Shown here: positions 52,769-64,000 of the stretch, one piece after another | Layout: the number at the start of each line of letters is the position of its first letter | Position numbering within the stretch: position 1 is the stretch's first letter | Assembly: GCA_038025085.1 (NCBI GenBank) | Contig: CM076154.1 | Coordinates: 26,589,501-26,653,500, forward strand | Source of the DNA: Tetragonia tetragonoides | Taxonomy: Eukaryota > Streptophyta > Magnoliopsida > Caryophyllales > Aizoaceae | DNA length: 64,000 nt | Direction of reading: 5' to 3' | Notes under the pieces: model-generated | Seen by the model: only the letters and a program-made list of their open reading frames with translations | The model's database searches: none | What the model was told of the DNA's origin: nothing | Translations under genes and position numbers: made by a program

Positions 52769-54060
52769 GGCATAGAATCTTTTTAATTGATCCATGTTTA
52801 TCCATTGACTTAACTCAATCCCGTCTAAGTCTGCCAATCTTGCAGCTCCACCGGTTAGGATTTTTGTAATGAGAAAAGGACCACACCAATTGGGCCCAAA
52901 CTTGCCTCGTGGCTCAATGACAATGGCCCTTATTTCTTTTAGTACCAGATCTCGAACTACGAGTTCTTTTATTTTAAGCCTTTGGTTGAAGTGTTTTGTT
53001 AGCTTCTTTTGATAGACTCTCACATTGTGCAAAGCTTGCAAGCTTTTTTTATCTAGTAAGACCAATGGGTCTTAGCGGGCTTGGATCCAATCCACCTTTG
53101 GAATTTGGATTTCCAGGACGATCTTTATAGATGTGACCTCTAACTCAATTGGTAATACGACTTCCCATTCCATAAACTATGGAGTATGGTGTTGCTCCTG
53201 TCGATGCGCGAATAGACGTCCTATATCCCCAAAGTGCGAATGACAACTTGTTTGGCCAATCGTAATAATTTTCGGACATCCTGTAGATGATTTTCTTAAT
53301 ATTCTTATTAGCTGCTTCTACTGCACCGTTTGTTTGCGCTCTATAGGGAGATGACTTTCGATATTGGATCTTGAACTGAGCTAGGAGCTCAATTACTTCC
53401 TTCATAAAATGTGACCCGTTATCGCTAATGATCTATTGGGGAACCTCGTATCTAGATATTATATAATTCTTGATGAACTTGACCACGTGCTTTGCTTTGA
53501 GCTTTGGGTAGGATTGCGCCTCAACCCATTTAGTGAAGTAGTCTATTGCAACTAGAATGTATTCATGACCCCCTTTACCTGTTGGGGTTATTTTGCCAAT
53601 GTTATCTATCCCCCAAGCTAAAAAAGGACAATGTGAGGTGAAAGTATATATATAATGGGCTTGGCGGCATGTGTTGTAGATTTGCGTGTGTCTGAAATTG
53701 TGTGCATCTTTTGACGAATTCACAACAGTGTTTCTCCATTGTAGTCCAATAATAGCCAAGCCTAATTATGTTCCTGGATATCATCATACCGTTCATGTGC
53801 GGTCCACAGACTCCTCCATGTACGTCTCTTAAGACTTTATGGGCCATTTAGGTGCTTAAGCATAAGAGATCAATCCCGTCAGGGGTTTTCTTGTATATTT
53901 GACTTTGTACCTTAATGGATTGGGCCGCGAGCCTTCTAAGTGCCTTTTGGGCTCTAGGGCTAGAACCAGGAGGGTAAATTGGATGGACGAGTAGGTTCTT
54001 TATATCAGTGTACTATTCATCTTCTTTATCATAGAATACCTCCAAAGCATCGCAATATGA
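52769..54060 (-). pseudogene. Integrase of element C
   Basis: Same order as in A: HGGVCGPHMNGMM and CCEFVKRCTQ (zinc region with one metal ligand in doubt), VAIDYFTKWVEAQSYPK, SDNGSHFMKEVIELLAQF, NGAVEAANKNIKKIIYRMSE, LWGYRTSIRASTGATPY, FGPNWCGPFLITKILTG and DLDGIELSQWINMDQLKRFY. The catalytic Asp, Asp and Glu positions remain. Broken at about 53850, 53430, 53145 and 53065. The RTSIRASTGATPYSIVYGM stretch is the closest local match to the fragment captured in E1. Confidence 0.85.
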
Positions 54061-54064
54061 AGGT

Positions 54065-54480
54065 TCAGACCTTTCTTTGTACGCAAATGGGCATCATTCG
54101 AATGGAATCAGGTATGTTGATCATACTTGCTAATTTAGCCAACGCATCTGCTAACTGGTTATCCTCTCGTGTAAGGTATGTAAAATGTATCCGGTTGAAA
54201 TATACCACAATTTTGTCTAGGTATTCTTGGTAGAGTGCCAAGGATACGCTTTTGACCTTCCATACTTTGGAAATTCGGTTGATTATGAGTGACGATTCAC
54301 CATAGACTCGAAGTGTTTTAATGCCAATGCTTATGGCAGATTGTAACCCTATTATGCAAGCTTCATACTCCGCGCCGTTGTTGGTGACCTCGTGGTCCAA
54401 CTTGGCTGAAATAGGTGTATGTGCACCTTCAGGAGATACTACTAGTACTCCTAGCCTTTTTGGTTAGATGCTCCATCAAA
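54065..54480 (-). pseudogene. Archaeal-type RNase H of element C
   Basis: LYFDGASNQK at the end of the upstream frame, then, after a frameshift, NNGAEYEACIIGLQSAISIG, LRVYGESSLIINRISK and REDNQLADALAKLAS. The third catalytic Asp seen as VYGDSS in A is Glu here (VYGESS). Confidence 0.84.
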
Positions 54481-55800
54481 GTATAACTGCCATGTCTCGG
54501 TATCTAAAGTCATAACCCCTTCGTCTGGGAAGTGATATTCTTCTTTACGATCGGGTTCGTCTATAGCTTGATTGGCTAGGTATTCCGAGATAGCATGCCC
54601 TTTAATTGCTTTTTGGTGTTCAAATCTAAGGTCAAACTCAGACAAAAGGACGGTCCATCTTGCTATTCTACCATTCGCGATGGGCTTTTCAAATATGTAC
54701 TTCAGAGGATTCTCTCTTGATCTTATGTGGATCGTGTGTTGGAGCATGTAATGTCGTAGTTTCTTGGTTGTGGCGACCAAGACTAAGCATGTCTTCTCTA
54801 GAGAGGAATAGCGGGTTTCATATTCTAGAAACTTCTTGCTCACATAGTAGATGGCTTTCTCCTCGTTTATTTCTTGGGCTAGCATGGCCCCCATTGATGT
54901 TTCTGTGACAGTAAGGTAGAGAATTAAGGGCATGCCTGGCATGGGCGGTACGATTACAGGTGGTTTAGACAGATAGGCCTTAATTGTGTCAAAGGTTTTC
55001 TGGCATTGTTCGTCCCATTCCGTTTTTACCTCTTTCTTGAGCTTTTTGAATATAGCTTCGCAACTGATAGTCAATTTGGAAATGAATCGACTAATGTATT
55101 GGATTCTTCCCAGGAAGCCCTTGATTTCTTTTTCTGTTTTTGGTGAGGGCATGTCTATTATGGCCTTGATCTTGGAAGGATCAATCTCGATCCCTTTGGT
55201 GCTTTTGACGAATCCTAAAAGTTTGCGGGATGTGACTCCGAATGCGCACTTTTTGGGATCGAGCCTCATGTTGTACTTCCTTAGCCTATCGAAAAACTTC
55301 TGAGGTGAGGGTACATGCCCTTCTCTTTCTTTTGATTTTATGATCTTGTCATCCACATAGACTTCGGCCACTTTGTGCATCATATCGTGGAGAAGGGTGG
55401 TCGCGGTTCTTTGATATGTAGCCCCTGCATTCTTAAACCCGGATGGCATTACAGTGTAGCAATAAGTGCCCCATTGTGTGATGAAAGTGGTTTTCTCTTC
55501 ATGATCTTTGGCCATTAGGACTTGGTTATATCCTGTGTACCCGTCCATGAATGATAGGAGGGCGTGCCCTGCTGTATTGTCTACTAGAACATGTATGTGG
55601 GGTAGTGGTAAGTCATCTTTGGGGCTTGCTTTGTTTAAGTCCCTAAAATCCACACACATTCATAACCGTCCATCCTTTTTTGGGATTTGAACAATGTTGG
55701 CTACCCAATCGGGGTAATTGGCCATTCTTATTAAGCCTGCGTCGAGTTTTTTTGGACCTCTTCTTTGATCTTAAGATCCCACTATGGTTTCATTCTTCTT
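54451..55800 (-). pseudogene. Reverse transcriptase and RNase H of element C
   Basis: A long open frame (55659-54451) with CVDFRDLNKASPKDD, LLSFMDGYTGYNQVLM, MPSGFKNAGATYQR and EVYVDDKIIKSK (YVDD kept), then IKGFLGRIQYISRF, ILYLTVTETSMGAMLAQE and IFEKPIANGRIARW. Upstream, NYPDWVANIV and KKDGRL precede a TGA near 55661. MPFGLKN has become MPSGFKN. Homologous to 36370-37722. Confidence 0.88.
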
Positions 55801-57091
55801 AGCTTTTGTTTGACTGGTTTTCAGTCGGGTTATAACGGGATGGTATGTTGGGCAATGTTGTGGTCTATATCGAGCATCCGTTTAACTCTTCAGGAGTGTT
55901 ACGAATTGTTCGCGTTCATTAGAAGTTAAAGACAAGCCAAATGTGCACATGGCGTGGCTCATCATTAGTTGCAATATTTATTGTCTCCGTTTCTTCAACT
56001 ATTGAAGTCTTTTGTTCATGTTCAATTTGTGCTTTAATGACTTCTTTTGGAAATTCATTTATGTCTTCTGAATTATTAGCAACAAGGCAATCCGAGTAAG
56101 AAAAATCGTCACTCATAACATTAATAGAAGCGGACAATACATCAATGAGGTCATCACTAACGACCTTAGTAGCAACAGAAATAGAATAGGGTGGACTACC
56201 CGACACTTCTAGGGTAACAGCAGAATCAGATTCGGACTCAGTATCAGACTCGGAATCAGAATTGGGCCTTTCTAAAGACCATTGCGGATCGTGAACTTGT
56301 ACTTGACTCCCTCGACTGGAGCCCACTTCATCTCGTGCTTCCAGGTGGTGCTCTTGGGCCCGATTGGGGCGATTAGCTTGGACGGGTCGAAGCTTTCATT
56401 AAAAAGCACAATAAGGGGAAGTTTGCCCATTGCCTCATCGTATTGGCGACGTTCTTCACCAAATAGTAGCCCAAAGTCATTGGGTGCCATGTCATAAGCC
56501 CAATCTTTGGTGGATTGGTCCTTCTCGGGAGGTGATAGTGCCTCTTCACTCATGGTGAAACAGTCTTGAAATGCCTCAAAGCCTGGAACTAGAACTCCAT
56601 TGATCGCATAAGGTTCTAGGAATCCATAGTAGGGGTATGGATCACCTTCTTGGAGAAATTTCCCATTGAGAGTTAGAGGATAAGGATCCATGCTATGAAG
56701 CATGGGCTTCTTGGTCGCACGGGCTTTCTTTCTAGCTACTTCCTTGGATATGTAGGCTCGGATCTCTTGCTTAGTCGTTTTATAGCCTAGCCCAAATAGA
56801 TCATTTTTTATCTAAGTGTTCCAGCAGGATTGGGTTACCTTGGGGTGAGGACCCAAAGTGGTGCGTGGATAGTAACCTTGCTTTCTAAGTAGGGCGTTCA
56901 CATTGAGCGTGGGCTCTATTGTTTATATGAAGGCTACCTTCTCAAAGCCCCATTGTTCTTCGTCTTGCTTATTATGCTCTATCTTTAGAACTGGAGCTTT
57001 TTCTATCTGGGCTATCATGGTATCGACACAGACTTCCAGAGTGGATCCTGCTAGAGATAGCTTCACCTTTTGGTGAAGGGTTGAGGCTACA
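55801..57091 (-). pseudogene. Protease C-terminal half and gag-pol linker of element C
   Basis: From the D insertion at 57091: STLHQKVKLSLAGSTLEVCV, then stops; LHSMDPYPLTLNGKFLQEGD, GFEAFQDCFTMSEE and NDFGLLFGEERRQY (56703-56272); a Ser/Asp/Glu tract and ELPKEV-like text (56326-55919). The DNGSAVN active site lies beyond D, outside the window. About 30 bp are missing near 55870 relative to A, and the frame changes at least four times. Confidence 0.84.
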
Positions 57092-58627
57092 TGTAGACAC
57101 CCAAAATGTTTTCTATAATAAGTCCCTGTAAAAACCCGATGATGAAAGGATTGGATTTTGCTCGAACTTGGGTTGCGAGAATAATTGCTCTGATGATTAG
57201 CCCAGTTCATTTGAATTAACCAGTGGAAGCCTGTTGTACAGGTGATCCAAACCACTTGGACTCAATTCAATTGGAGTCCAAAACCGAGAGATAGGCCTCT
57301 TTGAACCTAAGGGCCCGAAAGGGAACCCAAACCCATGAGTCAACCATTGATCAAACAAGGGAGCTCAGTGAATCCAGCGTGGACCCCCTCGGAAAAGCCT
57401 CCCCCGCACGAAAATTATGCCAGGCGCCTATGCAGGCACATCGCTCCAAGTCCAAGCGGACACGCTTGGGATGAAGTGGTGGTCGCTAGGACAAGTGGCT
57501 GTGCCGCTAGGCGCAGCGGTTTGACCGCTTGCCAAGCGGCTTGACCGCTAGGCCTGCCGGTTTGGCCTCCTGGACCTTTTCTCGCGGACGGCAAATTCGA
57601 GGCCCATTCGATTTCTGTGCCAAACCCTGGCAGCTCCCCTTCTTCTATATAAACAAACCTTAGGGTTTAGTTGAAGAGGTTGGCAGTTGGAGGTTGGACA
57701 TTATCTCTCAAAGCATTCTCTCTCTCATATTAAAAACCCAAAATTCTGATTCTACTCCTTCTTTAGGATTAGCCCTAGCACCACAAAATAAACCTTCACA
57801 CTTCATCAAGAGCATGAATTCAAGCAATACAACACAATAAGTTCACTGTGGGCATCCAGGTAATCCAACCTGAGGGTCTTCAATAATATTTATATTGCTT
57901 GTTATCACTAACGTTTTTGGTTTATGTAATATGTACATGCATGGCGCGTTTTGAGCAAAAAGGCTTCTATTATGCCTAGATAATGGTTGAATGAATGTTT
58001 TAATTTTGTTATTTATTGCTTTGTAATGAATGAATCATGCTTTGTTTGTGGATTGGTGATTGAATTATGTATTTATCCTCTAAATTGCAGGTTTTAGCAT
58101 ATTTATCGTCTTTTAGCAATAAAAGCATGTAATTTGATAAATTGTTAAAAGTGGTCATAATAATAATTCTTGTTCAAACCCATTAGTTAAAACTAGGAAT
58201 TTGGAGAAATTGAACCTTGTTTGGAACCGTAGCATTAATAATTATATTGAATCGATTAGTAAAGGTCGTTGTTGTTAACAGGCGAGTTGGGTGCCTAACA
58301 CCTTCTTAGCTCATACCTACGCCCCCGAACTCATTTATTAAGTCAATTTCCCTAATAGGGATTGGGGTGCACATGAGTTGAGTTGACGTCTTTCTACACT
58401 ATCGACTTGATCTCCATGGTTTCCAAATTACCTCAAAATTTGGTGGCGACTTCCGATAATCTTAATCATGTCCTCGGTACATAAATCTCTATGTGCATTC
58501 ACACTAAAAGATACACGAAATTTGAACACCCAACGCGCTCTCCCATGCGGTCCGGAAACCCGACCCCCGAAAGGAGGGTCGAGGGAAGGCACACGGAAAA
58601 GAGAGGAGAAAAATAAGGCAGCCTATA
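57092..58627 (+). repeat. 5' LTR of element D
   Basis: About 1.54 kb, from TGTAGACACCC to GCAGCCTATA, directly before the primer site. A GC-rich block at 57470-57560 (GCCGCTAGGCGCAGCGG, CAAGCGGCTTGACCGC) is followed by a TATA box. No open frame of note. Confidence 0.85.
57646..57653 (+). promoter_or_regulatory. TATA box in the LTR of D
   Basis: CTTCTATATAAACAAACC, nearly the same context as in B (CCTATATAAACAACCC), about 90 bp after the GC-rich block. Confidence 0.7.
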
Positions 58628-58628
58628 G

Positions 58629-58646
58629 TGGCAACTTCACTGGGGA
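58629..58646 (+). other. Primer-binding site of element D
   Basis: TGGCAACTTCACTGGGGA, a variant of the TGGCGACTTC site of B and A, starts two bases after the LTR end. Confidence 0.8.
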
Positions 58647-59384
58647 CATGATTAAGAGGGTGTAACTTGAAAATCGATTCATTATAATTATTTTTGCTTG
58701 GTTCACTACCGTGAGTGTTCTTATTATTATTATTTTGTGACTTGTCATTCATCTACTAGTTTCCATTCATTGCATTCCTGTGCATACGCTTGCGCGACTT
58801 CCGAGCTTGTTTTTACAAGTTCAAACAAATTTTTAGCCAATGGAGTGTGGTGAAGTGCCTTGGTGAGAATCCACTCGATTCTTCTTTGCCAAGAAACATG
58901 GATCCCCCCACCTCATGTACCTTCCTACGCATTCGTCCACTCGACAAGTAAGATAACTAGAATGCCTTACATTGTAGCACATCCCGCGGATTGTAGTACA
59001 TTCTTGATCATGAGTACCTTTTGACCAAAACCCTTAAGCCTACCCCATTGCATGAACTGGAACCAATGTTTTAGGTTGAAACTCAGTCCCATGTCCATGC
59101 TAGATTTGCATAATCATGTCATATTGCGTTGTTGTGCTCTTTGCCCATATGTGAACGCAATCTTTGCGTAGTCTTTTTGGTCGGCATAGAATATTAGTTT
59201 AGACCCCAATTAGTATCTTTTCCTTTTTTGAGTCTAGATTTTGTCTTAAGATCGAGTCTAGAATCTTTATTTTTAGGAAACAATATCCCTGAATGTTCTA
59301 TATGATGCTCGTTATCTTAGGCAAGAATTGGTTGGGATATTCTTTCCCCTTATTTAGGTAGTGAGTCTAGGTCAAAAGATCTCG
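58647..59384 (+). other. Leader of element D, upstream of the repeats
   Basis: No gene seen. Mixed sequence with short open frames only. Confidence 0.6.
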
Positions 59385-59720
59385 ATAATATCTCTCCCCT
59401 TTCCTTTTATAAAGAGTATAATATCTTTTGCTTTATCCCATATTGAGTCGAGATAATATCCCTCCCCTCCCCTTTTAGTCACAAGTGTAATATCTTTTGC
59501 TTTATCCCATATTGAGTCGAGATAATATCTCTCCCCTCCCCTTTTAGTCATGAGTGTAATATCTTTTGCTTTATCCCATATTGAGTCGAGATAATATCTC
59601 TTTCCTCTCCTTTTAGTCAAGAGTATAATATCTTTTGCTTTATCCCATATTGAGCCGAGATAATATCTCTCCTCTCCCCTTTTAGTCAAGAGTATAATAT
59701 CTTTTGTCTTTCTTTTCCCG
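59385..59720. repeat. 69-bp tandem repeats in the leader of D
   Basis: About 4.5 copies of a unit with AGATAATATCTCTCCCCTCC, TTTTAGTCA and AATATCTTTTGCTTTATCCC. AGATAATATC recurs at 59451, 59520, 59589 and 59658, a strict 69-bp period. The 23-codon periodicity keeps a minus-strand frame open, which I take as an artefact. Confidence 0.93.
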
Positions 59721-59856
59721 TGTCGAGATCCTTTTGACCTAAACCCATTACTTACTATGCTGATAGAATATTCAAGATAGAAACTTCCCATCTTTGTTTT
59801 AAAACTTTTCTTTCGTGGAACTTGTTAGTCTTTCCTTTTCTAAGCCTTATCCGCTG

Positions 59857-61619
59857 TCCATGATTGGGAAGAAAACAGTCGGTCCGAAAAGTTGGGAACA
59901 CGATCATAGTAATCAATGTCTGGTTAGGAAGCTCGTTTTGGAATCTCCCCCTTCGAGCAAAACTAGGTCTGACGCAGTATTTGTTACTCCCCCTCCTTAT
60001 CGACTATCTTGTTCTAAGTTGACCGAAATGGCCGACGATGATGTGCCACCTCCACAACCTAAGACTACTGATGAGATGTTGACTGAAATGATGAAAACGT
60101 TGGAAACTATGGGAAACCGTGTGACATGGATAGAAAGCAAGGTCAAGGAAGCTGACCCTCTTAACGAGGATGATCCTCCACCTCGAGATGACAAAGTAGA
60201 AGAGCTAAGTGCTCAAATTAAGAACCTTGAGTCAGCTCTAAGTCAAAACAAGATCATAAGTGACTACGTGATCAATGCTTAAGGATACTCCTCTCACATC
60301 AAGGGGAAGCTCCCACAAAAATTTGCTATGCCTGAAGTCCCCATCTTCAGAGGGACCGATGATCCAAAATATCACATAAGGGCTTTCACCACTGCACTAA
60401 GAGGAGTAGATCCTGACCTCTATATTCATATTTTCTTACAAACCTTGGACCCCGCTGTTAGGGCATGGTTTTTTAAGCTTGAGCCCAATCAGGTTAAGGA
60501 ATGGAACAAAGTGTCCAGTTTATTCTTCACTAGGCATGCCGACAATGTCATCCAACCAACTACCATGAGAGAGTTGGAAGCAATCAAGCAAGGTGAAAAT
60601 GAAAGCTTCACTAACTTTGTTAAGAAATGAAGAACTAAAGTGGCTGAAATGCTCAACCGTCCATCCGAGAAAGAGCAAATTCGGAAACTCATCAAGAACC
60701 TACAACCTCCTTACTTGAATCCTCTCAAATACCAAGCAATTACTTCATACACACAACTCAATAGTGTGGGATTTCTAATAGAGGACGATCAAGCACTCAA
60801 AAAGGAGAAAAACAAGGATTTCTTCAACAAGGGCACTTATACTCGAGCAACAAGAAGAACCCCAACTCGGGAAACTCTTCCAACAACGTTAATGAAGTCA
60901 ATGTTGTCTACCACAAACCGCAAAGGCAATAAACCCCATTGGGTATGACCTATGCTAAAGCTTTGGAAAATCTTGTCAAGAATGACTATCTGAATGTCGT
61001 GGGCCCCACTCCGGATCCCGACATTGAAAAGAGGAGCCCATCATGGAACCCTAATCTCTATTGCAAATTCCATATGGGAAAGGACACGACACCGAGAAGT
61101 GTTGGACACTCAAGAATAAAATCCAGGATCTTTTTGATAATGGGACTATTCCGAAGCGAAAGAATGTTCCCATTCCAAATAACAACACCAATCCTTTAGG
61201 CGCGGTTTTTGTCATTGCAAATGAAGAAGAGGAAAAGGACCCCTCTCGCCTGATTGTGCCAATTGGACATCCCGTCCCACCATTTAAGCTTGACTCCCTC
61301 CACCTAGAGGTAGTCGGACTTTGGGAAAGAGATAGCGATAAGGAAGATGCTACCCTCCAGATTTCTAAAGCATTGTATGACTCCACTGATGACGAATCCC
61401 CTGAAGTTGAACACCTCACGAGGTCGGGAAGGCATTATATACCACCCCATCTCCAAAATAAGGATCCACTAAAAAACACAGCTCCAGTTATACCCCAAGT
61501 GAGAGACTCTCCACTAGTCCAGAACAAGGACCAAAACCCTCCAAACGAGGATGATGAAACTACGCGGCTTAAACAGCTTCAAAAGACTAAGGCTGATATA
61601 TCACTATATTGCAACTCTT
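59857..61619 (+). pseudogene. Gag of element D
   Basis: Starts MIGKKTVGPKSWEHDHSNQC, parallel to the start in A. Then TTDEMLTEMMKTLETMGNRV (coiled coil), KFAMPEVPIFRGTDDPKYHI, FLQTLDPAVRAWFFKLEPNQ, FTNFVKK and PSEKEQIRKLIKNLQPPYLN. A frameshift near 60930 leads to GMTYAKALENLVKNDYLNVV, and another near 61080 runs through the zinc knuckle (YCKFH, then GKGHDTEKCWTLK). It ends with EHLTRSGRHYIPPHLQNKD. Stops at about 60281 and 60628 add to the damage. Function as for the gag of A. Confidence 0.86.
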
Positions 61620-63229
61620 GACTACTTCCCAAGTACACAGGAATGCTTTACTAAAAGCACTTAATCAAACTATGGTTTCCCCCAAAGATACTCCGGATGA
61701 CTTAGTCAACCTCCTCACAAAAGGAAATTCCTTGCAAGCAATTGCATTCACTAATGAAGACCTTCCACCCGAAGGAACTCATCACAATAAGGCACTCTAC
61801 CTAACTTCCATATGTGAAAAGAAATAAGTCCCAATGACTTTAGTAGACAATGGGTCCGCAGTCAACATTTGTCCCCTAAGGATCGCTCAATGCTTGGGCA
61901 TAAATGTCGACAACCTAGCGCATGTTGCACAAGGGTTGAGAGCCTATGACAACTCCAAACGAAACGTTCTAGGCATATTTTCAATCAACCTCAACACCGG
62001 ACCCTTTGAGAAAATGGTACAATTCCATGTCATCGACATTCTAGCTTCCTTCAATTTACTCCTAGGACGCTCATGGCTCCATGGACTAAACGCAATAGCT
62101 TCAACATTACACCAAAAGGTCAAAATGATGGTCGGAGGGGTAGTTCTAGAAGTTAGGGCTGATTCTATGATCGCTAGCATCGAAGACGTGCCAGTTCTTA
62201 AGGTGGAGCACACTGCGGAAGACGAAAATTTTGGGGCCTTATGACCGAAGGCGTCACGGTACTCGAACAAGATGAAGCTCCTTTCGCACCATATTCCAAC
62301 CTAGGAATTAATGCCATCTTAAGAAATCAGGGATACTTCCCTGGCACATCCCTAGGCAAAGATGTCTCCAAACCACTCCCAGTTTGGTCATCCAAAGCCG
62401 GAAATAATCTTTTTGGGTTAGGATGTAACCCCACCAAGCAGGAATTACGGGAATTCATCGCTAAAGAAAAGACGAAGAGAAGGGTCATTAAGGAAAATAA
62501 AGTTTATGACATCCCCATGGCACGATACCCGCACACACTGAACGGGCAATTCGTCCAGTCTGGAGATCCATTCCCTTATTATGGTTTTCCTGAACCCTAT
62601 GTTCTCCCCATCTACGGAATCCAAGTTCCTGGTTTCGAAGTCTTCCAAGACTGCTACGTGCTGGAAGAAACTCCTTTGCCTGTAAGGAGACTAAATTTTG
62701 ATTGGGTAGAGGACACACCCAACAAGGCTTTGGGTCTATTATTTGGACAAGAGCATCGTCATCCAAAAGATGAAGCCTGACAAGAGCTCCACAATGTCAA
62801 TAATGCAATTCAAGATGCAAACTTTGACCTAACTAAGTTGATCACTCCAAACGAGGGTCAACTCACAAAGTAGAAACGCACTATAAGCTAGACAAGAGCC
62901 AATGGAAAGAAGATCAAGATCACGATCTCCCAAGAATCCAAGCCTGACACGAACACTGATTCCGACCGCACCGCGTTCGATTCTGAAGACGAGTCTAATA
63001 TAGTAAAGTCGGGTAATCCACCCAAATCTATGTTTAATTATGTTTGCAAGTCTAAAGATGTTAAAGCCAATAGTAATGGCTCAGTTGATGTTTCAGTTTC
63101 CCCTATCAATGAAATGATTATTGATTCTGCTTACTTCTTGGATTACTTAGTAGCTAATAATTCAAAAGGGGAACGAGAATTGCCCAAAGAAGTAACTAAA
63201 GCACTATTAGAGCATGAACAAAAGACTTA
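61620..63229 (+). pseudogene. Protease and gag-pol linker of element D
   Basis: The retropepsin site TLVDNGSAVNICPL at 61834 has its catalytic Asp; LRAYDNSKRNVLGIF and HVIDILASFNLLLGRSWLHG follow. TGA at 62242, then a new frame to 62780 with NLFGLGCNPTKQELREFI, RYPHTLNGQFVQSGDPFPYY and KALGLLFGQEHRHP. A further piece (63030-63229) has SAYFLDYLVANNSKGERELP and ends in TAA after HEQKT, where A and C read on. Confidence 0.86.
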
Positions 63230-63233
63230 AATT

Positions 63234-64000
63234 GTGGAAGAAACAGAACTAATCAATCTTGCAAATGATCAAGAGCCGCGCCAAGTGTGCATTGACTTAT
63301 CGTTAACTCCCAAAGAGCGAGAAAGATTTATAAATCTCTTAAAAGAATACATAGACGTTTTCGCTTGGTCCTACAAAGATATGCCGGGAATAAGTCGTGA
63401 GATAGCACAACATACAATACCGCTCAATCCGGATTCAAAGCAGGTAGAGCAAAAACTTCGGAGAATGAAGCCTGAGTGGACACTGAAAATCAAAGAAGAG
63501 GCCGTGCAAAAATTGCTCGCACCAGGTTTTATTACGGTTTCCCAATATCCAGAATGGGTTGCTAACATAGTGCCCGTTCCAAAAAAGGATGGCAAAGTAA
63601 GGATGTGCATTGATTTTAGAGATCTAAACAAGGCAATTCCATAGGACGTCTTTCCCTTGCCACGTATAGACGTACTGGTGGATAATACCGCAGGACATGC
63701 CCTCTTATCATTCATGGATGGCTATGCAGGGTATAACCAAATACAAATGGCCAAAGAAGATATGGAAAAAACAACTTTCTTTACCCAATGGGGGACATAT
63801 GGCTACACCATTATGCCTTTCGGGTTGAAGAATGTAGGAGCAACCTACCAAAGAACCGCAACTTCCCTTCTACATGACATGATGCACAAGGAAGCCGAGG
63901 TGTACGTGGATGATATGATCATCAAATCCAAGGATAGAGAAGGGCATATACCCTCTCTAAGGAAATTCTTTGACAGGCTTCGGAATTACAATATGAGATT
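63234..64000 (+). pseudogene. Reverse transcriptase of element D, N-terminal part
   Basis: LTPKERERFINLLKEYIDVF, SYKDMPGISREIAQHTIPLN, KLRRMKPEWTLKIKEE, NIVPVPKKDGKVRMCIDFRD, then TAG at 63642 where A has a Lys codon, followed in the same frame by FPLPRIDVLVDNTAGHALLS, GYNQIQMAKED, MPFGLKNVGATYQR and EVYVDDMIIKSKDREG. The YVDD site is intact. The sequence continues beyond the window. Confidence 0.88.

Larger units (their letters stand above)
57092..64000 (+). mobile_element. Tat-lineage element D (5' part), inserted in C
   Basis: LTR 57092-58627, primer site, leader with 69-bp repeats, gag, protease and RT, running off the window end. The protease reading of C stops exactly where the LTR starts (TTGAGGCTACA then TGTAGACACC). 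Its gag and pol are related to those of A, B and C but differ enough to be another family. The other end, target duplication and any antisense genes are outside the window. Confidence 0.88.

Noticed and set aside
59372..59791. Minus-strand frame of 139 codons with 23-residue repeats in element D
   Set aside because: It is a by-product of a 69-bp tandem repeat in a leader; no start context or homologue was recognised.

Overview
This window is transposon-dense nuclear DNA from a flowering plant. I found no host gene, no tRNA or rRNA gene and nothing bacterial. The evidence for a plant is the set of families present: a Tekay/Del-like chromovirus primed by initiator-Met tRNA, an Athila-like element with an Asp-tRNA-type primer site, several Tat-lineage Ty3/gypsy elements with plant mobile domain genes, a DD39D mariner with Stowaway-type ends, and a Tourist-like MITE. 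The species cannot be named; the A+T-rich composition fits a eudicot, but that is weak evidence.

The sequence is a nest of insertions. Layer 1 (1-18524, + strand) is an old chromovirus, E1. It has a partial 5' LTR with a Tourist-like MITE in it, a primer site, a decayed ORF1 whose first residues resemble a histone H3 tail, gag, protease, RT, RNase H and a cut-off integrase. A 4.07 kb mariner-like element (3139-7211) sits in its leader, and a gag-protease-only Athila-like element (8341-15362) sits in its gag. Layer 2 (18525 to beyond the window, - strand) is Tat element C, inserted in the E1 integrase. Layer 3 (23115-48943, + strand) is Tat element B, inserted in exon 4 of the antisense gene of C, with a CTATG target duplication. 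Layer 4 (27166-42225, - strand) is Tat element A, same family as C, inserted in the gag-pro of B. Layer 5 (57092 to the window end, + strand) is Tat element D, inserted in the protease region of C.

Elements A, B and C each carry, between pol and the 3' LTR, two genes on the strand opposite to gag-pol. Gene 1 is a seven-exon plant mobile domain gene. Gene 2 resembles plant DUF7745/PMD-like proteins. The exon plan of gene 1 is the same in the A/C family and the clearly different B family. Because the genes are antisense to the genomic RNA, their introns would not be removed during retrotransposition. A GC-rich block of AGCGGC/GCCGCT motifs lies upstream of nearly every promoter-like site in these Tat elements, both LTR promoters and antisense-gene promoters.

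Decay follows nesting depth: E1 and C have many stops and frameshifts, while A and the gag of B are nearly open. All products are therefore given as pseudogenes unless an open frame is intact. Domain names rest on motif recognition by eye, not on database searches.
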